In this document: positions 20,821 through 23,199 of the stretch, in pieces
Position numbering within the stretch: position 1 is the first letter of the stretch
Layout of the letters: each line of letters opens with the position of its first letter
IMG/VR virus record: IMGVR_UViG_3300005841_000083
Span: 1 to 23,199 of that record
Origin: a virus
DNA length: 23,199 bases
Direction: 5' to 3' (one strand)
Notes under the pieces: generated by a model
The model's database searches: none
What the model was told of the DNA's origin: nothing
The model's input: only the letters and a program-made list of their open reading frames with translations
Translations under genes and position numbers: made by a program

Positions 20821-22134
20821 CTACATCGTAGCGTACTCGTGCCGTGGGTAGGAACGTCTCGCCACGTCCTTGGCTCCCTGCGCGTAACAGCGCAGCGCAT
20901 CCGCCGCGTGGCTCGTCCAGTCGTGCAAGGGCTTCTGGCTGAAGCACTTCAGCCTGTCATCCCACGTCCGCTGGTACTGCCTGAGTGCGCCAAGGCCGCG
21001 AGCGCACCGCTCACGGTCAATTCGGCATCGAGGTAGCAGGACCCTAACTGCGTTAATGCCATCATCCACTGAGGCGCGCTTCTGAACCCGTACGGGCTTG
21101 ACTCCCAGAGACTTGAGCGTATCGACGCGGCTACTGGCGTTATTCCCCCACTCACGATCATCGGCATCATGCGGAAGGTAGTGCCCTTCGTACTGGTAAT
21201 CACGTTCCCGTAGAACTCGAGCATAGTGATCAGCTCCTACCCCGGATTGCTCGTAGTAATCGATGACGTGCACTTCGATCCCGATCTCTTGGACGAACCA
21301 GATCGCGGTGGAGTCGCCAACGCCCAGGTCCCAAGCGGTGATGACAGGATAGCGAGGGTCGTGTGGAACCTCTGTGATCCGTCCCGCCTCCTCGAGCCGC
21401 GCGATGATCTTGCCGTAGTAGCTGCCCGGGATCGCTGCGTCGAATGAGCAGAAGTACTCCTGCTGAATGAGATTGTCGGCTTCTTCATCGCCTCGTTCTG
21501 CGGCGAGCTCGCGGCGGATCCGCTCGAGCTGCTCGGGTGAGATAAGTCCTGTGTCTCGGACAGTAAGGATCTGAGAGAACCATCCCGGGGCGGTCTTACC
21601 GAGCTCCACGAGTCCGTGGAAATGATTGCGACCTCGAGGGGTGGAATTGAATATCGCCCAGCCGCCGTTCTCCTCGAGGATGGGTCGCAAAAAGGACCAC
21701 GAGTTCGGATCGCTGAGCGCATATTCGCTATACACGATGCCTCGGGGCGGGGATCCGACCAAACTATTCCAGTTGTCCGAGCCCACCACCTGCCATGTGC
21801 TACCTGTTCCCTTGAGGCGAATGAGCATGTCCTGTTCGCGGACGTTCTCGCGAATCTCTGGTGGGAATGCCCAGTCGATACGTCTTCGGCCTGTGTGAGG
21901 ATCCACGGCATCCCACACGGCCTTACGTGCCTGGTTAGCCTGGGGAAGCATGTACCAATAGTTCCCAGGGATCTGGATAGCGTCCTGAGCTGTCCAGTGC
22001 AGCCCGACATCATCCTTCCCGCTTCGACGGTGCCAGCACGCCACTGCTCGCCGGCAGCCCTGCTCCAACGCCGACCACACCGGCAATTGGTACGGGCGAG
22101 GGTCCCACAAGTTGGGTAGGCGAATAACGGACAA
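20821..22134 (-). CDS. terL: Terminase large subunit
   Basis: A 437-residue packaging motor. The start is TTG at 22134, supported by GGAG seven bases upstream and by the conserved N-terminus RPYQLPVWSAL just after it. ATPase: Walker A-like WHRRSGKD (34-41), Walker B-like GIVYSEYAL (132-140), coupling segment IFNSTPRGRNHFHG (161-174). RNase-H-like nuclease: AWDLGVGDSTA (267-277), PHDADD (321-326) and DWTSHAADALR (405-415) hold the acidic residues expected to bind metal. It translocates DNA into the procapsid and cuts concatemers, working with the small terminase and the portal encoded just downstream. Its first 125 bases overlap the small terminase-like gene in another frame. Confidence 0.94.
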   Translation of the reverse strand: MSVIRLPNLWDPRPYQLPVWSALEQGCRRAVACWHRRSGKDDVGLHWTAQDAIQIPGNYWYMLPQANQARKAVWDAVDPHTGRRRIDWAFPPEIRENVREQDMLIRLKGTGSTWQVVGSDNWNSLVGSPPRGIVYSEYALSDPNSWSFLRPILEENGGWAIFNSTPRGRNHFHGLVELGKTAPGWFSQILTVRDTGLISPEQLERIRRELAAERGDEEADNLIQQEYFCSFDAAIPGSYYGKIIARLEEAGRITEVPHDPRYPVITAWDLGVGDSTAIWFVQEIGIEVHVIDYYEQSGVGADHYARVLRERDYQYEGHYLPHDADDREWGNNASSRVDTLKSLGVKPVRVQKRASVDDGINAVRVLLPRCRIDRERCARGLGALRQYQRTWDDRLKCFSQKPLHDWTSHAADALRCYAQGAKDVARRSYPRHEYATM

Positions 22135-22381
22135 TCTTTATCTCCAGCGGGCCGCCGCCCTGACCAGCCAGGTTGACGTTGGCGAGCTTCGGGTGAACAT
22201 ACGGTGCGGCTGAGCAGGCAGCAGATAGGCGCACACCCAGTTTCTGGGACTCGTCCCGCATGACAGTGAGCATGTAGTCGAGCGGCGTGAGGCCGCTGGC
22301 TGCAATAGCGGCCTCCTTGGCGGCGGTTGCTTTATTTGGCGTGCCCTTGGAGCGCCCGCCAGTCTTTTGACCCTTGGCCAT
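22010..22381 (-). CDS. Putative small terminase subunit-like protein
   Basis: A 123-residue protein from ATG 22381. The N-terminus MAKGQKTGGRSKGTPNKATA is the Lys/Gly-rich signature shared by many small phage proteins encoded directly before the large terminase (DUF5681-type). Then come a helical part (EAAIAASGLTPLDYMLTVMR) and RLSAACSAAPYVHPKLANVN. These features and the location suggest the small terminase or a DNA-recognition partner; this is an inference. The last ~40 residues (from about EIKIVRYSP onward) are encoded in a 125-base overlap with the large terminase and look like a low-complexity extension, as if an earlier stop codon had been lost. Confidence 0.72.
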   Translation of the reverse strand: MAKGQKTGGRSKGTPNKATAAKEAAIAASGLTPLDYMLTVMRDESQKLGVRLSAACSAAPYVHPKLANVNLAGQGGGPLEIKIVRYSPTQLVGPSPVPIAGVVGVGAGLPASSGVLAPSKREG

Positions 22382-22404
22382 CTACTTGCCATCTATTGTA
22401 GACA

Positions 22405-22662
22405 TCAGCGTGCCTTCCCCAGTACCTCGCGAGACATGCGCGTCGTGCGGCTCGTCCCCTCCTTGGGCATTTCTGGCAACGGGTGGCCGAGCTCCTGTAG
22501 AACCAGGTCCGCAATCCGTGCCCCAGTCTTCACGCCTTCCGGCCCATCCAGCCTGGCGTGCACTTCAGGCTCGGAGTCAGGGAGCATGGAGACATACGAC
22601 CTCAGCCGTCGGATGTACTGCAGGACGTGGTTGCGAACTAGGTGGACGTTAAAGTCACGCAT
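22405..22662 (-). CDS. Small hypothetical protein upstream of terminase
   Basis: An 85-residue protein, ATG at 22662 with GGAG about seven bases upstream, 23 bases ahead of the small terminase-like gene. It is helical and basic at the N-terminus (NVHLVRNHVLQYIRRLRSYV), then Glu/Pro/Gly-rich (EVHARLDGPEGVKTG), then another helix and a basic tail. No family recognised. It could be a DNA-binding partner in packaging because of its place and charge, but nothing in the sequence proves it. Confidence 0.66.
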   Translation of the reverse strand: MRDFNVHLVRNHVLQYIRRLRSYVSMLPDSEPEVHARLDGPEGVKTGARIADLVLQELGHPLPEMPKEGTSRTTRMSREVLGKAR

Positions 22663-22745
22663 AGACTCTCCGCGGGGCTCTCCCTAGCACCCGCATTTAT
22701 GACAGAACTGGCAATTTCGCCTGAGCCATTTCGGCATGAAACAAA

Positions 22746-23078
22746 TCAGGCGACAGTAAAACCCGTGGGCGGATTCGGCACTGGCGGGGTGATGTCGAAG
22801 GTTGCCTCAGCGGACCATGCGCTCGTGACTCCGGCATCCGTCTTCACACGGGAGGCTGCGAACCAGGTGCCATTACCCAGGTTCTCATTCAGGCTGGACC
22901 AGGGGATCGTCACGACTCCGTTCTGCGTCTGCGTTGCGAACGCGGTGTCATCGGCGATCAGGGTGTAGTTACCGCTCGATGTGCCGAATCCGACCTGGAC
23001 ATCGACGATCTCACCGACCGGTATCTTCGTGCCGTCTGTGTTCTGAGTCGGCAGGGTCAACGTAACTGACTTGGGCAT
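22746..23078 (-). CDS. Fibronectin/Ig-like beta protein
   Basis: The product is 110 residues from ATG 23078, chosen because AGGAG ends six bases upstream; an ATG at 23084 touches the AGGAG directly and is too close. The sequence PKSVTLTLPTQNTDGTKIPV, VDVQVGFGTSSGNYTLIADD, NGTWFAASRVKTDAGVTSAW and the ending TPPVPNPPTGFTV follows the strand order of fibronectin type III-like domains used as single-domain phage proteins. Such domains occur on virion surfaces and can bind carbohydrates weakly. Its location upstream of the terminase rather than among tail genes is unusual. It forms one complete domain and has no signal peptide. Confidence 0.74.
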   Translation of the reverse strand: MPKSVTLTLPTQNTDGTKIPVGEIVDVQVGFGTSSGNYTLIADDTAFATQTQNGVVTIPWSSLNENLGNGTWFAASRVKTDAGVTSAWSAEATFDITPPVPNPPTGFTVA

Positions 23079-23087
23079 TATCATCTC

Positions 23088-23198
23088 CTAGGTTATCGGG
23101 CGACCACCGATGTGGTAGTCGCTGAAGAACGTGTGTACATGCATGGTACAGATGTAACTTGGACCTCGAGAGCCGTAAGGGCTTCGCTCAGCGACGAA
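23088..23198 (-). CDS. C-terminal end of a gene cut by the right edge (tentative)
   Basis: A frame that enters from the right edge encodes 36 residues (FVAERSPYGSRGPSYICTMH, then VHTFFSDYHIGGRPIT) and ends at TAG 23088-23090, nine bases before the fibronectin-like gene start. Another frame is open up to a TAA at 23093-23095, so I cannot tell which is real. The first is preferred slightly because of its higher share of G or C in third codon positions. Without the upstream sequence no product can be named. Confidence 0.35.
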   Translation of the reverse strand, partial: FVAERSPYGSRGPSYICTMHVHTFFSDYHIGGRPIT

Positions 23199-23199
23199 A

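Noticed and set aside
20819-20947. Upstream extension of the small membrane-protein frame to 20947
   Set aside because: It would overlap the end of the large terminase with an Arg/Gly-rich stretch; the ATG at 20818 directly precedes a normal charged start and transmembrane helix.
22663-22745. Fifth copy of the recurrent element in the gap after the fibronectin-like gene
   Set aside because: The coding strand has TGATTTGTTTCATGC at the stop codon, only loosely like the consensus; too weak to count.
1-23199. CRISPR array, tRNA, rRNA, integrase, insertion sequence or diversity-generating retroelement
   Set aside because: I looked for evenly spaced repeats, cloverleaf-like segments, recombinase or reverse transcriptase motifs and template/variable repeat pairs and saw none. 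The only tandem repeats are in-frame protein repeats at 15391-15918.

Overview
This window is the virion-assembly arm of a tailed, podovirus-type bacteriophage. Every supported gene lies on the minus strand, so transcription runs from right (23199) to left (1). The gene types and their order are: small terminase-like protein, large terminase, head-tail connecting portal, Bbp19-like protein, scaffold, Phage_capsid_2-type major capsid protein, tail tubular A, tail tubular B, then T7 gp13/14/15/16-like internal virion proteins and a tailspike. This matches short-tailed phages of the Bordetella BPP-1 and T7-like morphogenesis type. The host is most likely a proteobacterium, because the tailspike neck and internal virion proteins resemble those of proteobacterial podoviruses. 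This is inference; no host gene, tRNA, integrase or attachment site is visible. The ends of the window cut two genes.

Layout from right to left. 23.2-22.4 kb: the tail of a cut-off gene, a fibronectin-like beta protein and a small unknown gene. 22.4-20.8 kb: the packaging genes. The small terminase-like ORF overlaps the TTG-started large terminase by 125 bases. 20.8-18.7 kb: a one-pass membrane protein, a small charged protein and the portal. 18.7-15.15 kb: an accessory block of seven short or repetitive genes between portal and scaffold, including a Cys-rich acidic-tailed protein, a coiled-coil protein, beta-rich proteins, a 33-residue gene and a protein with nine copies of a ~20-residue DSLxLxDS repeat. 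15.15-12.4 kb: Bbp19-like protein, scaffold, major capsid protein and a candidate cement protein. 12.4-8.6 kb: two small genes, then the tail adaptor and nozzle. 8.6-2.0 kb: the DNA-ejection proteins. 2.0-0 kb: a tailspike with a T7-fibre-like anchor and a pectate-lyase-like start, running off the left edge.

The genes are packed tightly, with ATGA, GTGA and TAATG junctions that suggest translational coupling. No non-coding stretch exceeds 174 bases. All four gaps longer than 30 bases between 7.7 and 20.4 kb carry the same element, roughly CTAGTTGATTTCTGC on the coding strand, placed at the stop codon of the preceding gene. One of them opens the leader of the major capsid gene. These are the best candidates for an undescribed phage regulatory element. 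Other points worth attention are domain insertions in the nozzle and gp15-like proteins, the accessory block between portal and scaffold, and a polylinker-like string of restriction palindromes near the start of the scaffold gene.
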